This document shows positions 1 to 9,638 of a DNA stretch of 64,000 nt, one piece after another; within the stretch, counting starts at the first letter, position 1, and every line of letters begins with the position of its first letter. The DNA is from Duganella dendranthematis. Lineage in GTDB: Bacteria > Pseudomonadota > Gammaproteobacteria > Burkholderiales > Burkholderiaceae_D. Under the pieces are notes generated by a model. The model was given only the letters and a program-made list of their open reading frames with translations. It did no database searches and was not told the origin of the DNA. The stretch lies in NCBI RefSeq assembly GCF_012849375.1, contig NZ_CP051684.1:5766001-5830000 (forward strand), in the 5' to 3' direction. A program made the translations under genes and the position numbers.

Positions 1-152
1 GTGCACCCATCATGCGCCGCAACCGGCGCGCCGATAATTGGCCCAGCGCTTGAATCACCTTCAATCCCAGATTGAAGATCGGTTGACTGCCGCACAGACC
101 ACCTTCGGTAGCGCCACCACCATGGAACCACCTTAGTCCGGAGGGAATTCCC

Positions 153-659
153 ATGTCCACCCAAACTGCCGCCCCGCACCGCCCTTTGCAACTGCCCGCC
201 CTGGCCGGCTGGCTGATACTGACGTTTATCTTCGCCGCGATCGGCGCCTACGCGTCCGCGCAAGCCGCAGACTTCTACCTGCAACTCGATCGCCCCGCCT
301 GGGCGCCGCCTGCCTGGCTGTTCGGCCCTGCCTGGAGCGCGTTGTACCTGCTGATGGCCATCTCCGCCTGGCACGTGCAGCGCACCGCAACCAACGCCAG
401 CGCCCGCCCCGCGCTCACGCTGTACGTCGTGCAGCTGGCCGCCAACGCACTGTGGACCTGGCTATTCTTCGGCTGGCATCTCGGCGCATGGGCATTTGCC
501 GAGATTCTGCTGCTATGGGTGCTGATCGCCGCCATCATCGTTGCCTTCTGGCGGCGCGACCGCGTAGCCGGACTGCTGTTAGTTCCCTATATCGGATGGG
601 TGAGTTTTGCCACCTGCCTTTGCTACAGCATCTGGCAGCGGAATCCTTCCGTGCTCTGA
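153..659 (+). CDS. tspO: TspO/MBR family tryptophan-rich sensory protein
   Basis: A 168-residue integral membrane protein with five hydrophobic segments, the usual length and topology of TspO/MBR. The family signature is visible around residues 45-70: an aromatic, proline-rich WAPPAWLFGPAW followed by LYLLMAISAW, with further tryptophans in later helices. TspO proteins bind porphyrins and other tetrapyrroles and are linked to stress and photo-oxidative signalling; the ligand here cannot be read from sequence. The start is supported by a GGAGG about ten bases upstream. Its stop abuts the stop of the convergent lyase gene at 660. No regulator is adjacent. Confidence 0.93.
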   Translation: MSTQTAAPHRPLQLPALAGWLILTFIFAAIGAYASAQAADFYLQLDRPAWAPPAWLFGPAWSALYLLMAISAWHVQRTATNASARPALTLYVVQLAANALWTWLFFGWHLGAWAFAEILLLWVLIAAIIVAFWRRDRVAGLLLVPYIGWVSFATCLCYSIWQRNPSVL

Positions 660-3600
660 TTACGCCACGCGACGCACGCGGAAATGCGCCACTTTCTGCA
701 CCGACTGTGTGGTGCGGAAGCCGAAATAGCCGCCACCCGCCAGCGGCCCCGGTGCACTGAAATACTCACGATCGTCCACGTACAACCGCGTGCCGCGCGC
801 ATCGACCACGATACGGATGCGGTAAGGATGATCGGCCTTCAGCAGATACTCGGGCGCTGTGTATTCGCGCAGCAGATTGCGCGCGCCGCTGCCGTCGTAA
901 TAGCGGAACCGCGTGGTGCTGTTGGTATTGCCGCCTATGCCCGCATAGAACAGCCGCAGCGCATCGTATTCTTCCAGCTTGCCTGATCGTTTGAAGCCTT
1001 CGGGCAGTTGCGCCTCCCAGAAGAAGTTCAGATCCGACAGCCGCCCCTCTGCCAGCACCGTGCGGGTGAAGCTGATTTCGTAATGGCCCAGCAGTTGCTT
1101 ACGCAGCCAGACCGTCAGCCCGCGATCTGCCCTCAGCACCAGCGCACCACGTTCGACGTAGGCTGCTGCGACGCTGTTACCCACCTCCGCCTCGATGGCC
1201 CAGGCTTGCGGATCGAAGCGCGCAAAGTCATCGCGCGCCAGCGTGCTGTCAGCTGTCTGCGCAGCCAGCGCCTGCATGCCGATGGAGCCCAGTCCCCATT
1301 GCGCCACCGCGTTGGTGGACAACGTTGGTGCCTCCTCTACCTCGTTGAGCACCAGCGGCGGCTTCACGCGGCGCGACACCAGATCCTTGTCGCGCAGACC
1401 CGCCCGACCTTCCTGGAACTGCGCCCACGCGCGCGCCAGCATCTCCTTGTCCTGCTGTTGTACGGCGACATAGGCCAGCAAACGCGCGTGGCCCTGGCCC
1501 AGATTCAGTTTGCCCAGGTCTTGTCCCAGTTCTGCCTTCTGCTGTTCTGGACTGGCGTTGTACAGGCGGCAGTAGCGCAGCCAGGCCTCGCGGAAGGCCG
1601 GTTGCGGCACCGTGCGTATCAATTCGCTGGCGATTTCCGGCAGGCCGAAGACGGCGCTCAGGTGCGACACATTGATTTTTGCGTTGGCGTCATACAGGTA
1701 AGCGCCGGTGCGCAGGTCCATGATGCCGCCGCCAGCCAGGAAGCCGAGTGGCTGCGCGGCGATACTCGCCATGCTGTTCAACAGTTTGTCGCGATACTGC
1801 GGCTGGCCAGTGCGCTCCCATTCAGTGAACCAGGCGGCAGCCACCGCGCCCCAGTCGGTGCCGAAGGCCACACTGGCATAGTTGTCCGGCTCTTTGTCCG
1901 GCGCATGCTGACCGATTTTGCGCCCGGGGATGATGGTACGCAGGCGGTTTACCGCGTTGACCTGTTCGCGCAGTAGATCGCCAACGCGTTCATCGGCGCT
2001 GAGGTAATAGAAGAAGCGTCGGTTGATGGCGGTGGACACGCGCACCTGCTTGGCGCTGTCGCTCCAGTGCTGTACGCCGTGCCGCGTGCCGAGCGGGCTG
2101 TATGGACCGATGTGGTGGATATCGACTTCGCCGGTGTGGCGCGTCATGGCTTCGGCCAGACGGTATGCGTCTGCGCGGCCGCTGTGCAGGTAATAGTGCC
2201 ACAGCCAGATTTCCGTGCTCAGCTCCGAGTTGTCCCAGGCGAAGCCGCCTACGTCGTAGCGCCATACGTGGCGCTGGGTGTCGTAGGTGTGCATCACATC
2301 GCCATAATCCCAGTAGCCGTACCATTTGCGGTCTTCCACCTGGTTGCGGTAGAAGTCGAAGACCCAGGCCAGTTGCTGATCGAGTTTGGTCGGCTTGGCA
2401 GCGGCCGGGTGCCAGTATTCACTGAAAATGCCGGCGCTGTGCAACCGTTCCGGTGACGCGGTCAGCATCGGCGGCGACTGGATGCGGCGGCTGATCGCTA
2501 CCAGTTCTTCGTGCGATGGCGTGGCTGGCAGCAGTTGCAGTTCCAGTTCGCTGGTGCGGGCGACGCCATATGGCGTGCCGAATTCTGGTTCGTAATCTTC
2601 GTAGGTGATGTCGAGTGCATCGCGCTGCTTGGCGTAGTCGGTTTCGCCCATGCCGTCGTGGTAGAAGCGCAGGTCCATGGGTTCGGCCTTCGGCGCCCAG
2701 AGCCAGAGCGTGACGGTGGCCTGGCTAGTTTCTGCTCCGTGGATGTCGATTTGGCCGGGATAGCTTTGCCAGAAATTGCGGATGCCGAAGGCGATGCCTC
2801 CTTCCGGCGTGCCGAGATAGCCGGTGCCGGCGGCGCGGCTGCCGCTGGCGGCGTTTATCCAGCCGCGGCCTGGGCGGGTGCGTTTGCTGATACTGTAACC
2901 GTCCGGGTGCGATTGCAGTAGCGTGTAGTGGCCGAAGGCTGGTACGTATCGGAGGTTTTTACTGACGTTGGCGGGCAGCGTGCCGGCCGCAACGGCGCGG
3001 CCTTTAAGTTGCGCTTCGGCGGCGGCGCCTGCGTCGCGGCGAAGGCCTGTGAGACCTTGCACGGCTTCGGCGAACACGCCACCGTTGGTGCCGACAAAGC
3101 GGATGTAGCGGTCGTACAGTGGCGCGGTGAGCGGCACGTTGAAGCGCAGGCCAACGCCGCGGATGAAGGATTGTTGTGGATCGGCGTCGTACACCAGCGT
3201 GTGCAGCACGCGGATGGCGTCCGAGTTTTTGTAGAAGTAGAGGCGGACGACGAAAGGTAGTAGTCTAGCGCCGTCGGCATGGCGATGCGCGCCATTGACA
3301 CGGACGACGGCGCGTTGCGGGCCCGTTTGCTCCAGCGTGACGCTGTCGATCACACTGTCGTAGGCGCGGCGGCCGGCGGCGCTGGTTTCATCGTCGGCCG
3401 CGCTATCCACCAGCAGCACCAGACGGCCTTCGCGCAGCAGTGGCTTGCCTGCTCGTTGAATGGCGTTCAGCAAAATAGAGCCGGATTTCGCCAGCGTGCA
3501 TTGCAGCTTGCCGGTGTTGACGATGATCGCATCGCCCCGTTCAACCGCCAACGCAACAGCGGCAGCAATTCCGGCCAATACTGCCGGCGCGGTCGACGCA

Positions 3601-4226
3601 ACTGGGATCAGCCCAGCGGCAGCCCCGCCCCGCTCTGCCGGGCCGGCCGACGCGGCTGGCAAGGCGCGGCCGGTCGCGTCTAGCAACGCATGCAGCGTGT
3701 AGCCGCCGGCCGGCGCAGCGCCATCGGCGTCCGGCGGTAGCGCGTGGGCAGACCATTTGAGCGTGCCATCCGGCCAATAAGCCAGCGGCCACGATTGCAC
3801 CGCAAAGGCGTCGCGCTCCCCGGTGGCACTGGCGGTCGCTGCGCCTACTGCTGCTCCGCGCGCGCGGGGCACTGCTGCGCCCATCGGTCCGGCAGCGCGC
3901 TTGTCGCCGGCGTGGGCAGCGTGGGCAGCGGCGAACGGCGCGTCAGCAGACTTGCTGACCGGCCGCAGTTCGAACGTGCTGTCGGCGGGTACGCGGCCTT
4001 GTGGCCATGGCACGCCCCACGTCGCGCCCTGGAAGCTGGCGGGCACACCTTCCAGCCAATGCAGCGGGGTCTCGCCCTCCTGCCAAGCCGGCGTTAGGTC
4101 GCCCGCCGCCGGCCCAATCACCTTATCCCGCGCAGCAGCCTGGCCACCTTCAGCCAAGCCAGCAGCGCCGCCAGTCAACAGCGCCGCCAGTTTGAAAAAC
4201 TGACGTCGTTCAAGCGATGCACTCAT
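660..4226 (-). CDS. Tat-exported exo-rhamnogalacturonan lyase-like protein (PcRGLX/YetA type) with C-terminal lectin-like domain
   Basis: 1188 residues. The N-terminus has a twin-arginine signal (ERRQFFK, then a hydrophobic alanine/glycine stretch), so export of a folded enzyme is predicted. The body resembles the PcRGLX/YetA family (PL26-type exo-rhamnogalacturonan lyases): an early GATWGVPWPQG motif and a YWPDGTLKWSAHA motif near residue 155, followed by a long alpha-barrel-like region rich in Trp and Tyr. Residues from about 1000 form a beta-sandwich resembling DUF6250, often appended to rhamnogalacturonan enzymes. An Ala/Gly-rich insert lies around residues 95-140. It sits 12 bases downstream of the TonB receptor, so it is probably the last gene of the sigma/FecR/receptor operon and degrades pectin side regions at the cell surface or in the periplasm. 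Family assignment is from motif memory; substrate is inferred. Confidence 0.8.
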   Translation of the reverse strand: MSASLERRQFFKLAALLTGGAAGLAEGGQAAARDKVIGPAAGDLTPAWQEGETPLHWLEGVPASFQGATWGVPWPQGRVPADSTFELRPVSKSADAPFAAAHAAHAGDKRAAGPMGAAVPRARGAAVGAATASATGERDAFAVQSWPLAYWPDGTLKWSAHALPPDADGAAPAGGYTLHALLDATGRALPAASAGPAERGGAAAGLIPVASTAPAVLAGIAAAVALAVERGDAIIVNTGKLQCTLAKSGSILLNAIQRAGKPLLREGRLVLLVDSAADDETSAAGRRAYDSVIDSVTLEQTGPQRAVVRVNGAHRHADGARLLPFVVRLYFYKNSDAIRVLHTLVYDADPQQSFIRGVGLRFNVPLTAPLYDRYIRFVGTNGGVFAEAVQGLTGLRRDAGAAAEAQLKGRAVAAGTLPANVSKNLRYVPAFGHYTLLQSHPDGYSISKRTRPGRGWINAASGSRAAGTGYLGTPEGGIAFGIRNFWQSYPGQIDIHGAETSQATVTLWLWAPKAEPMDLRFYHDGMGETDYAKQRDALDITYEDYEPEFGTPYGVARTSELELQLLPATPSHEELVAISRRIQSPPMLTASPERLHSAGIFSEYWHPAAAKPTKLDQQLAWVFDFYRNQVEDRKWYGYWDYGDVMHTYDTQRHVWRYDVGGFAWDNSELSTEIWLWHYYLHSGRADAYRLAEAMTRHTGEVDIHHIGPYSPLGTRHGVQHWSDSAKQVRVSTAINRRFFYYLSADERVGDLLREQVNAVNRLRTIIPGRKIGQHAPDKEPDNYASVAFGTDWGAVAAAWFTEWERTGQPQYRDKLLNSMASIAAQPLGFLAGGGIMDLRTGAYLYDANAKINVSHLSAVFGLPEIASELIRTVPQPAFREAWLRYCRLYNASPEQQKAELGQDLGKLNLGQGHARLLAYVAVQQQDKEMLARAWAQFQEGRAGLRDKDLVSRRVKPPLVLNEVEEAPTLSTNAVAQWGLGSIGMQALAAQTADSTLARDDFARFDPQAWAIEAEVGNSVAAAYVERGALVLRADRGLTVWLRKQLLGHYEISFTRTVLAEGRLSDLNFFWEAQLPEGFKRSGKLEEYDALRLFYAGIGGNTNSTTRFRYYDGSGARNLLREYTAPEYLLKADHPYRIRIVVDARGTRLYVDDREYFSAPGPLAGGGYFGFRTTQSVQKVAHFRVRRVA

Positions 4227-4238
4227 GCCGCCAACTCC

Positions 4239-6887
4239 TTAATACTTATAAGCCAGCGTAGCGCCGACAGTGCGCTGCTCGCCCAGCCAGCCCCACACCG
4301 AACCGTAATCACCGGCCACCACACGACGGTAATACTGCTTGTCAAACGCATTGTTCACCCAGACCGACGCCGTCCACTCGCCGCGATCCAGCTTGCCACT
4401 GGTGCCTGCCGAAAACGCCGCCAGACCATAACCCTGCACCCGCGTCAGCGAGGAATTGTCCACCGAACCATACATCCAGCCACGATAAGAATAACGCGCG
4501 GTGACGAAGTTCTTCAGGCCATTCGCCGTGCGCCAGTCATAGCGCGTATTCGCATTCCACGTCACCTTCGGCGCATTGAACACGCGCTGCCCGGTCAGAT
4601 TGCAGAAGGCCGGCGGCTTCGGCGACAAGGTAATCTCCGAGCCGCAGCGTGCATGCGCGTAATCGGTGTAGTAAGCATCGTTATAAACGCCCGCCAGATT
4701 CGCCTGCCAGCCCTTGGCCAGCGCCACGCCGATCGTCGCCTCAGCGCCACGCGAACGGAACGTGCCCGCGTTCAGCAAGTAAGTCTGCTGGTCATCCGGG
4801 TTGTAGCCTTGCGTCTGGAAGTCAGTTACCTCGGTCAGGAACACATCTGCCTTCACGCTCACCTTGTTGTCCAACAGCGAACCCTTGATGCCCAACTCCG
4901 TGCTCTTGGTCTTTTCCGGCTTGATGATCAGCGTATCGTAGCCTGCCGCCTTGGCCGCGCCGGCCGAAATATTGATACCGCCCGATTTTTCGCCGTACGA
5001 ACCGGCCAGATAGCTGCTCCACGCCGGCGCCAGCTGATATTTCAGAACCAATGTCCCCGAAGGCAGCACATGGTATTCCTTGATGTAGCCGGAATTGAAG
5101 GCAGCCTTGTTATAGCGGATAAACTGGCCGCCCTTCTCTTCATAGTTGGCGCGCACGCCAGCCACCAGATCCCAATCCGGCGCGATGTGCAGCGTGCCCT
5201 GCGCATATGGCGAAATCATATGATCGTGCAGCAGGCCAAAACGGATGATGTCCAGGTTGTTGTTGCTGGCCGCATCCGTGTAGATGCCAGCCAGCTTGTT
5301 GTTCGTGTAGCGCGTGTGCGCAGCGGTATCCAGGTTCTCGCCCAGATAGGTCAGGCCCAACGCATAATCAAACTTCTCGCCAACGGGCGAATCCAGACGT
5401 AGCTCCTGCGACCACGTACGGTCCAGCACCCGCGTGCCGGTGTTGTTGTAGACCGCCACACTCAGACCGTCCGCATAGGTTGGATCGGAACGGAAGTAGC
5501 GGTACGAGGTGACGGAGCGTAGCTTGAAACCGTTATCGAAACGCCAGTTGGCCTCCGCCGACACGCCACCCTGCTTCACATGCACGCGGTTTTCGTCGTC
5601 CAGATCCACATTCGGCCCGAACACCACATGGTTGCCCACCGCCGTCGAGTGTTTGAGATAGCTATCCACGCCGCTGAACACATTGGTCGACAACAGCACG
5701 GCCGTCGGCTCGCTGTTGGTGACGTTGATGTCGGCGCTCAGACGCAGATCGAAGTTGTCGCCGCGCTTGTACAGCAACTGGCCGCGTGCGCCGCTGCTGG
5801 TTGAACCGTTCAGGCGATTGCCGTTGCGGACATTGGTCACCGCGCCATCGTTATTGCTGTACACCAGATTCAAACGGCCGGCCCAGTTGTCCGACAAAGG
5901 TCCGGACACCATCGCGCGTCCACGCGTGTAGCCATGCTGGCCATACGCCACGCTGGCCGATGCTTCCGGCGTAAAGGAAGGAGCGACCGTTTGCAGATTC
6001 AGCACGCCGCCCGTGGCATTCGCGCCAAACATCGTACCCTGCGCACCGCTCAGCACCTCTGCGTAAGCGATATCACCCAGGCCGCTGCTCAACATGCCGG
6101 CGCGCGGCAGGTACACATTGTCGACATAAATCGCCACGCTGCTAGGCATGCCGATGTTGGAGTCGCCACTGGCCTGCCCCCCGCCATCGCCCACGCCGCG
6201 AATCGATATCTGCGTATCCGACGGATCGGTACTCTGGATCACCAGGCCGGGCACCAGTTGCTGCAGGTCTTCCAGCGTGGTCAGATTCTGCTCTTCCAGA
6301 TCCTCGCCGCTGATGCGGTAGGCCGATGTCGGCGCGCGCTGCACATCGTCGGACTCCTGGCTGCCGGGACGCTTGGCGCCCTTCACCGTCACGCGCGCCA
6401 GCACCTCGTTGTTGGCGACCGGCGCAGAAACGACGGCAGCTGCCGCCACCGGCGCGCGCAGCGCAACCGGCGTGATCACCGCCTGCAACGGCGCGCGAGC
6501 GGCAGCCGGCGCCGCAATCGCACGGCGGATCGTCAAGGTGCGGCCACCACCGGCGCTGACCAATTCAAAACCCGTACCTTCCAGCGCGCGTTCGATCGCC
6601 TCGGTGGCGCTGTAGTTGCCGCTCACCGGCGCGGAACGCACCGAGTCCACCAGCTTGGGATCGTAGGCCAGCGCGACGCCGCTTTCCGCAGCAATGCGCA
6701 GCAGCGTCTTGTCCAGCGCAGCGCCGGCCAGTTGATATTGGTGGCGGGTCGCATCCTGCGCCAGCGCGGCTGGCAGGGCGAGTAACTGGGTCACGGCCAG
6801 GATGGCCAGGATGTGCTGTGGTTTTTGCAAAACATGCCTCACAAGGTTATGGCGCCTCGATCGAAGCGCTTCACCAACCATGTGCAT
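4239..6887 (-). CDS. TonB-dependent receptor with N-terminal secretin/TonB (STN) signalling domain
   Basis: 882 residues. After a signal peptide (hydrophobic stretch ending near ALAQ) comes an STN domain (about residues 50-120, beginning YQLAGAALDKTLLRIA), the mark of transducers that signal to a FecR-type anti-sigma factor. A linker carries alanine/proline-rich sequence, then a plug domain (TSAYRISGEDLEEQNLTTLE, ISIRGVGDGG) and a 22-strand barrel ending in the aromatic residue Y. FecR and the sigma factor lie immediately upstream in the same orientation, and the lyase-like gene downstream suggests the imported ligand is a pectic oligosaccharide rather than a siderophore (inference). An in-frame start further inside is possible; no strong ribosome-binding site precedes the chosen ATG. 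Confidence 0.9.
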   Translation of the reverse strand: MHMVGEALRSRRHNLVRHVLQKPQHILAILAVTQLLALPAALAQDATRHQYQLAGAALDKTLLRIAAESGVALAYDPKLVDSVRSAPVSGNYSATEAIERALEGTGFELVSAGGGRTLTIRRAIAAPAAARAPLQAVITPVALRAPVAAAAVVSAPVANNEVLARVTVKGAKRPGSQESDDVQRAPTSAYRISGEDLEEQNLTTLEDLQQLVPGLVIQSTDPSDTQISIRGVGDGGGQASGDSNIGMPSSVAIYVDNVYLPRAGMLSSGLGDIAYAEVLSGAQGTMFGANATGGVLNLQTVAPSFTPEASASVAYGQHGYTRGRAMVSGPLSDNWAGRLNLVYSNNDGAVTNVRNGNRLNGSTSSGARGQLLYKRGDNFDLRLSADINVTNSEPTAVLLSTNVFSGVDSYLKHSTAVGNHVVFGPNVDLDDENRVHVKQGGVSAEANWRFDNGFKLRSVTSYRYFRSDPTYADGLSVAVYNNTGTRVLDRTWSQELRLDSPVGEKFDYALGLTYLGENLDTAAHTRYTNNKLAGIYTDAASNNNLDIIRFGLLHDHMISPYAQGTLHIAPDWDLVAGVRANYEEKGGQFIRYNKAAFNSGYIKEYHVLPSGTLVLKYQLAPAWSSYLAGSYGEKSGGINISAGAAKAAGYDTLIIKPEKTKSTELGIKGSLLDNKVSVKADVFLTEVTDFQTQGYNPDDQQTYLLNAGTFRSRGAEATIGVALAKGWQANLAGVYNDAYYTDYAHARCGSEITLSPKPPAFCNLTGQRVFNAPKVTWNANTRYDWRTANGLKNFVTARYSYRGWMYGSVDNSSLTRVQGYGLAAFSAGTSGKLDRGEWTASVWVNNAFDKQYYRRVVAGDYGSVWGWLGEQRTVGATLAYKY

Positions 6888-6926
6888 CGAGAATTGGAAA
6901 GTGACACCGCAAATTGAAATTTTTTT

Positions 6927-7865
6927 TCAGGCTGCGCTCAGCACCGTCAGATAGCTGCCATAACGCTTCACGCGTACCGGCAGAATATCCACTACCTGCA
7001 TCAGCGCCCGCTCGACATCTTCCAGCCGGAATACGCCGCTGATCTGCATCGCCGCCGCGCGGCCGCTGACGCGCAGCAGACCTTTGCGATAGCGGCCGAA
7101 AATCTCCAGCAGCTCGGCCAGCGGCATGCGGTCGGCCACGCAAACGCCGCGCGTCCAGGCGCTGGCGGCGGCAAACGACATTTCCGCCTGCTGCACGCCC
7201 TTGTGATCGAAGTAGAAGGTTTCGCCGGCAGACACCAGTACCGGCGGCCCGCCGTGCGTCCGCAGCAGCGCACTGCCGGCACTGACCGACACCATGCTGC
7301 GCTGATGCAGGCGGCCGACATTGAAGGTCGCGCCCTCGGTGGAGACCGTGCCGTGGTCGGTGGCCACGCTGAGCAGATCGTCGCGCTGCGGCCAGGATTT
7401 GACCAGCACCTGCCCCTGTTTCAGGTCCAGGCGCGGACTTGCAGCGCTGCCACTAAGGTAGATGCGGCTATTGGCGTCGAACGCCAGCGGCGTACCATCA
7501 GCCAGTTGGCCTTCGCCGCGCTCACCAACGGCGCTACGCCAGTCGGCATCAAGGCTCATGCCGTGCAAACCCTCTCGAATGCCCCACGTGCCGCAGCCCA
7601 CCACCAGCAAGGCAAAAGCGGAGCGCAACACGCGGCGGCGTTCCGTCGCCGGCGTACGCAAAGCGTGCGCCATGGCCGATGCGTCGCGCGCGTGCGAACC
7701 GCCCATGCGTGATAGCCGCTGCTGCAAGGCGTTCCAGGCTTGTTCATTAACTTCTTGCGCCGTGCGCCAGTGGTCGAATTCATCCAGCACGGAGACGCCA
7801 ACATCGCCTTCGCGCAAACGTACTTCCCACATCACCGCCTGGTGTTCGGCCGGCGGCAGCTTCAT
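6927..7865 (-). CDS. FecR family anti-sigma/signal-transducing protein
   Basis: 312 residues from the chosen start. An N-terminal cytosolic region (residues 1-80, including a DEFDHWRTAQEVNEQAW motif typical of FecR) is followed by one membrane helix (about residues 88-105, SAFALLVVGCGTWGI), a periplasmic FecR beta domain (FDANSRIYLSG, LKQGQVLVKS) and a C-terminal STN-like module. FecR carries the receptor signal across the inner membrane to the ECF sigma factor. The reading frame is open further upstream, but the ATG at 7865 forms an ATGA overlap with the sigma-factor stop and gives the normal family N-terminus, so I start there. The TonB receptor begins 39 bases downstream. Confidence 0.92.
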   Translation of the reverse strand: MKLPPAEHQAVMWEVRLREGDVGVSVLDEFDHWRTAQEVNEQAWNALQQRLSRMGGSHARDASAMAHALRTPATERRRVLRSAFALLVVGCGTWGIREGLHGMSLDADWRSAVGERGEGQLADGTPLAFDANSRIYLSGSAASPRLDLKQGQVLVKSWPQRDDLLSVATDHGTVSTEGATFNVGRLHQRSMVSVSAGSALLRTHGGPPVLVSAGETFYFDHKGVQQAEMSFAAASAWTRGVCVADRMPLAELLEIFGRYRKGLLRVSGRAAAMQISGVFRLEDVERALMQVVDILPVRVKRYGSYLTVLSAA

Positions 7866-8374
7866 GCCAACGAACAGCAGGCGGTGAGCGCCTGCGCCAT
7901 GTACTTGCGCACCATGCTGACCGAAACGCACAGCCGCGTGGCGATTTCTGCGTACCCCAGTTCCTCGAACTGGCTGAGAATAAAGGCTTCGCGCGCTTTG
8001 GCGCTAATGCTTTGCAGGGCCGCGTCGATGCGCAGCAGTTCGTCGATGGCTTCGCAAATATCTTCGGGCGAGGCGTCGGAAAATTCCGGCGCCTGCGCCA
8101 GTTGTTCCAGGTATTCGCGTTCCAGGTCACGGCGGCGCCAGAATTCGTAAGTGAGGCGCCGCGCAATGGTGGTCAGCAGCGCGCGCGGTTGGCGGATCTG
8201 GCTGACGTCTTCCATGCCAGCCAGTTCGGTGAATGCCGATGCGGCCAGGTCCTCGGCGTCATTGCGCGAGCCGACCAGGCGGTGAACACTGGCCGTGAGC
8301 CAGCCATAACTGCGGCGGAATTCACCGCCGAGGAATTGGTCGCGCGCGGCGGTAGCGAAGGAAACGGTAATCAT
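7862..8374 (-). CDS. FecI-like ECF sigma factor
   Basis: 170 residues from the ATG at 8374; an alternative upstream in-frame start at 8401 adds nine residues. Sigma region 2 is seen as FRRSYGWLTASVHRLVGSRNDAEDLA plus FTELA, followed by the RRLTYEFWRRRDLER segment, and sigma region 4 as the helix-turn-helix ELGYAEIATRLCVSVSMVRKYMAQAL. It lacks extra C-terminal domains. It is the first gene of a leftward operon with FecR (4-base ATGA overlap), the STN-containing TonB receptor and a lyase-like enzyme, so it probably directs transcription of the receptor genes when ligand is bound. Its own promoter should lie in 8375-8477. Confidence 0.92.
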   Translation of the reverse strand: MITVSFATAARDQFLGGEFRRSYGWLTASVHRLVGSRNDAEDLAASAFTELAGMEDVSQIRQPRALLTTIARRLTYEFWRRRDLEREYLEQLAQAPEFSDASPEDICEAIDELLRIDAALQSISAKAREAFILSQFEELGYAEIATRLCVSVSMVRKYMAQALTACCSLA

Positions 8375-8477
8375 GGCCGCCAATATAGAACGGCAGGCCA
8401 CTTAATAAAACGAACAAAACCAAATAAGCTTCTTCCAAAATAAAAGGCATCACCAAATGGATATAGCAGCCTCTATT

Positions 8478-9629
8478 TTAGTTATCGCTCTTCAGCTGCG
8501 CGCCGATGCGCAAAGTGGCGGCGATGTTGCGGGCCGCGTTACGCACATTGGCCGCCGCAGAGGCCATTGCCTCTTCCACCGTGACCGGACGGCTGACGGA
8601 ACCGAAGACGGCATCGATCCCGTGATCGTGCACCGCCGCCGCGCCGGAGGCCAGGCCGCCGGCGATCGCGATCACCGGCTTGCAGTGTCGCTGTGCCACG
8701 CGCGCAACACCAACCGGCGTTTTGCCGTGGATGGTCTGGCCGTCGATGCGGCCTTCGCCGGTGATGACCAGGTCCGCATTGGCCACCGCCGCGTCCAGGC
8801 CTACCGCCGCCGTGACGATCTCGCTACCCGGCCGCAGACTACCGCCGAGGAATACCAGCATGGCCGCGCCGATGCCGCCGCCGGCGCCGGCGCCCGGCAC
8901 GTCGGCCACTTGCTGGCCAAGGTCGCGCTCAATCACTTGCGCATAGTGGCGCAGATTGTCGTCCAGCCGCGCCACCATCTCCGGCGTGGCGCCCTTCTGC
9001 GGGCCGAAGATGGCGGAAGCGCCTTGCGGTCCCACCAACGGGTTGCTGACATCGCAGGCCACGTCGAACACGCTATCCTTGATGCGCGCATCAAGCCCGG
9101 ACAGGTCGATGCGGTCGAGCATATTCAGCGCGCCGCCGCCATGCGCCAGGTCGGCGCCGGTAGCGTCCAGGAGCCGGCCGCCCAGCGCTTGCAGCATGCC
9201 GGCGCCGCCGTCATTGGTGGCGCTGCCGCCGATGCCCAGCACGAAGCGGCGTGCGCCTGCATTCAGCGCGTTGAGTATCAACTGGCCAGTGCCAAAGCTG
9301 GTGGTGCGCAGCGGATTGCGTTGTGAAGGCAGCACCAGTTCCAGGCCGCTGGCGGCGGCCATTTCGATCACCGCCGTCTGGCCATCACCCATTAGACCGT
9401 AGAACGCCGATACCGGATCGCCCAATGGACCGGTGACTTGCAAGGCCACGCGTTTGCCGCCGCTTGCATCGATCATGGCCTGCACCGTGCCTTCGCCGCC
9501 ATCGGCCACCGGCAATTTTACGTAGTCGGCGTCAGGGAAAATCTCGCGGAAGCCGGCCTCGATCTCGTTGGCCACGGCCATCGCTGTCAGGCTTTCCTTG
9601 AACGAATCGGGTGCGATGACTATTTTCAT
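8478..9629 (-). CDS. glycerate 2-kinase (GarK/GlxK family)
   Basis: 383 residues, the normal size for the GarK/GlxK family. It starts MKIVIAPDSFKESLTA and carries the family motifs PVADGGEGT, GIGGSATNDGGAGM and the C-terminal ITGEGRIDGQTIHGKTP phosphate-binding region. The enzyme phosphorylates D-glycerate, feeding glucarate, galactarate or glyoxylate breakdown into glycolysis. It follows an MFS sugar-acid transporter by nine bases and lies opposite a CdaR regulator, an arrangement matching the CdaR sugar-diacid regulon of enterobacteria. The dehydratase, aldolase and semialdehyde reductase of that pathway are not in the window. Confidence 0.95.
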   Translation of the reverse strand: MKIVIAPDSFKESLTAMAVANEIEAGFREIFPDADYVKLPVADGGEGTVQAMIDASGGKRVALQVTGPLGDPVSAFYGLMGDGQTAVIEMAAASGLELVLPSQRNPLRTTSFGTGQLILNALNAGARRFVLGIGGSATNDGGAGMLQALGGRLLDATGADLAHGGGALNMLDRIDLSGLDARIKDSVFDVACDVSNPLVGPQGASAIFGPQKGATPEMVARLDDNLRHYAQVIERDLGQQVADVPGAGAGGGIGAAMLVFLGGSLRPGSEIVTAAVGLDAAVANADLVITGEGRIDGQTIHGKTPVGVARVAQRHCKPVIAIAGGLASGAAAVHDHGIDAVFGSVSRPVTVEEAMASAAANVRNAARNIAATLRIGAQLKSDN

Positions 9630-9638
9630 ATACAGCTC

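Noticed and set aside
1..152. Possible riboswitch or leader RNA upstream of tspO.
   Set aside because: Short complementary segments exist but no match to a riboswitch core I know; nothing beyond a ribosome-binding site can be supported.
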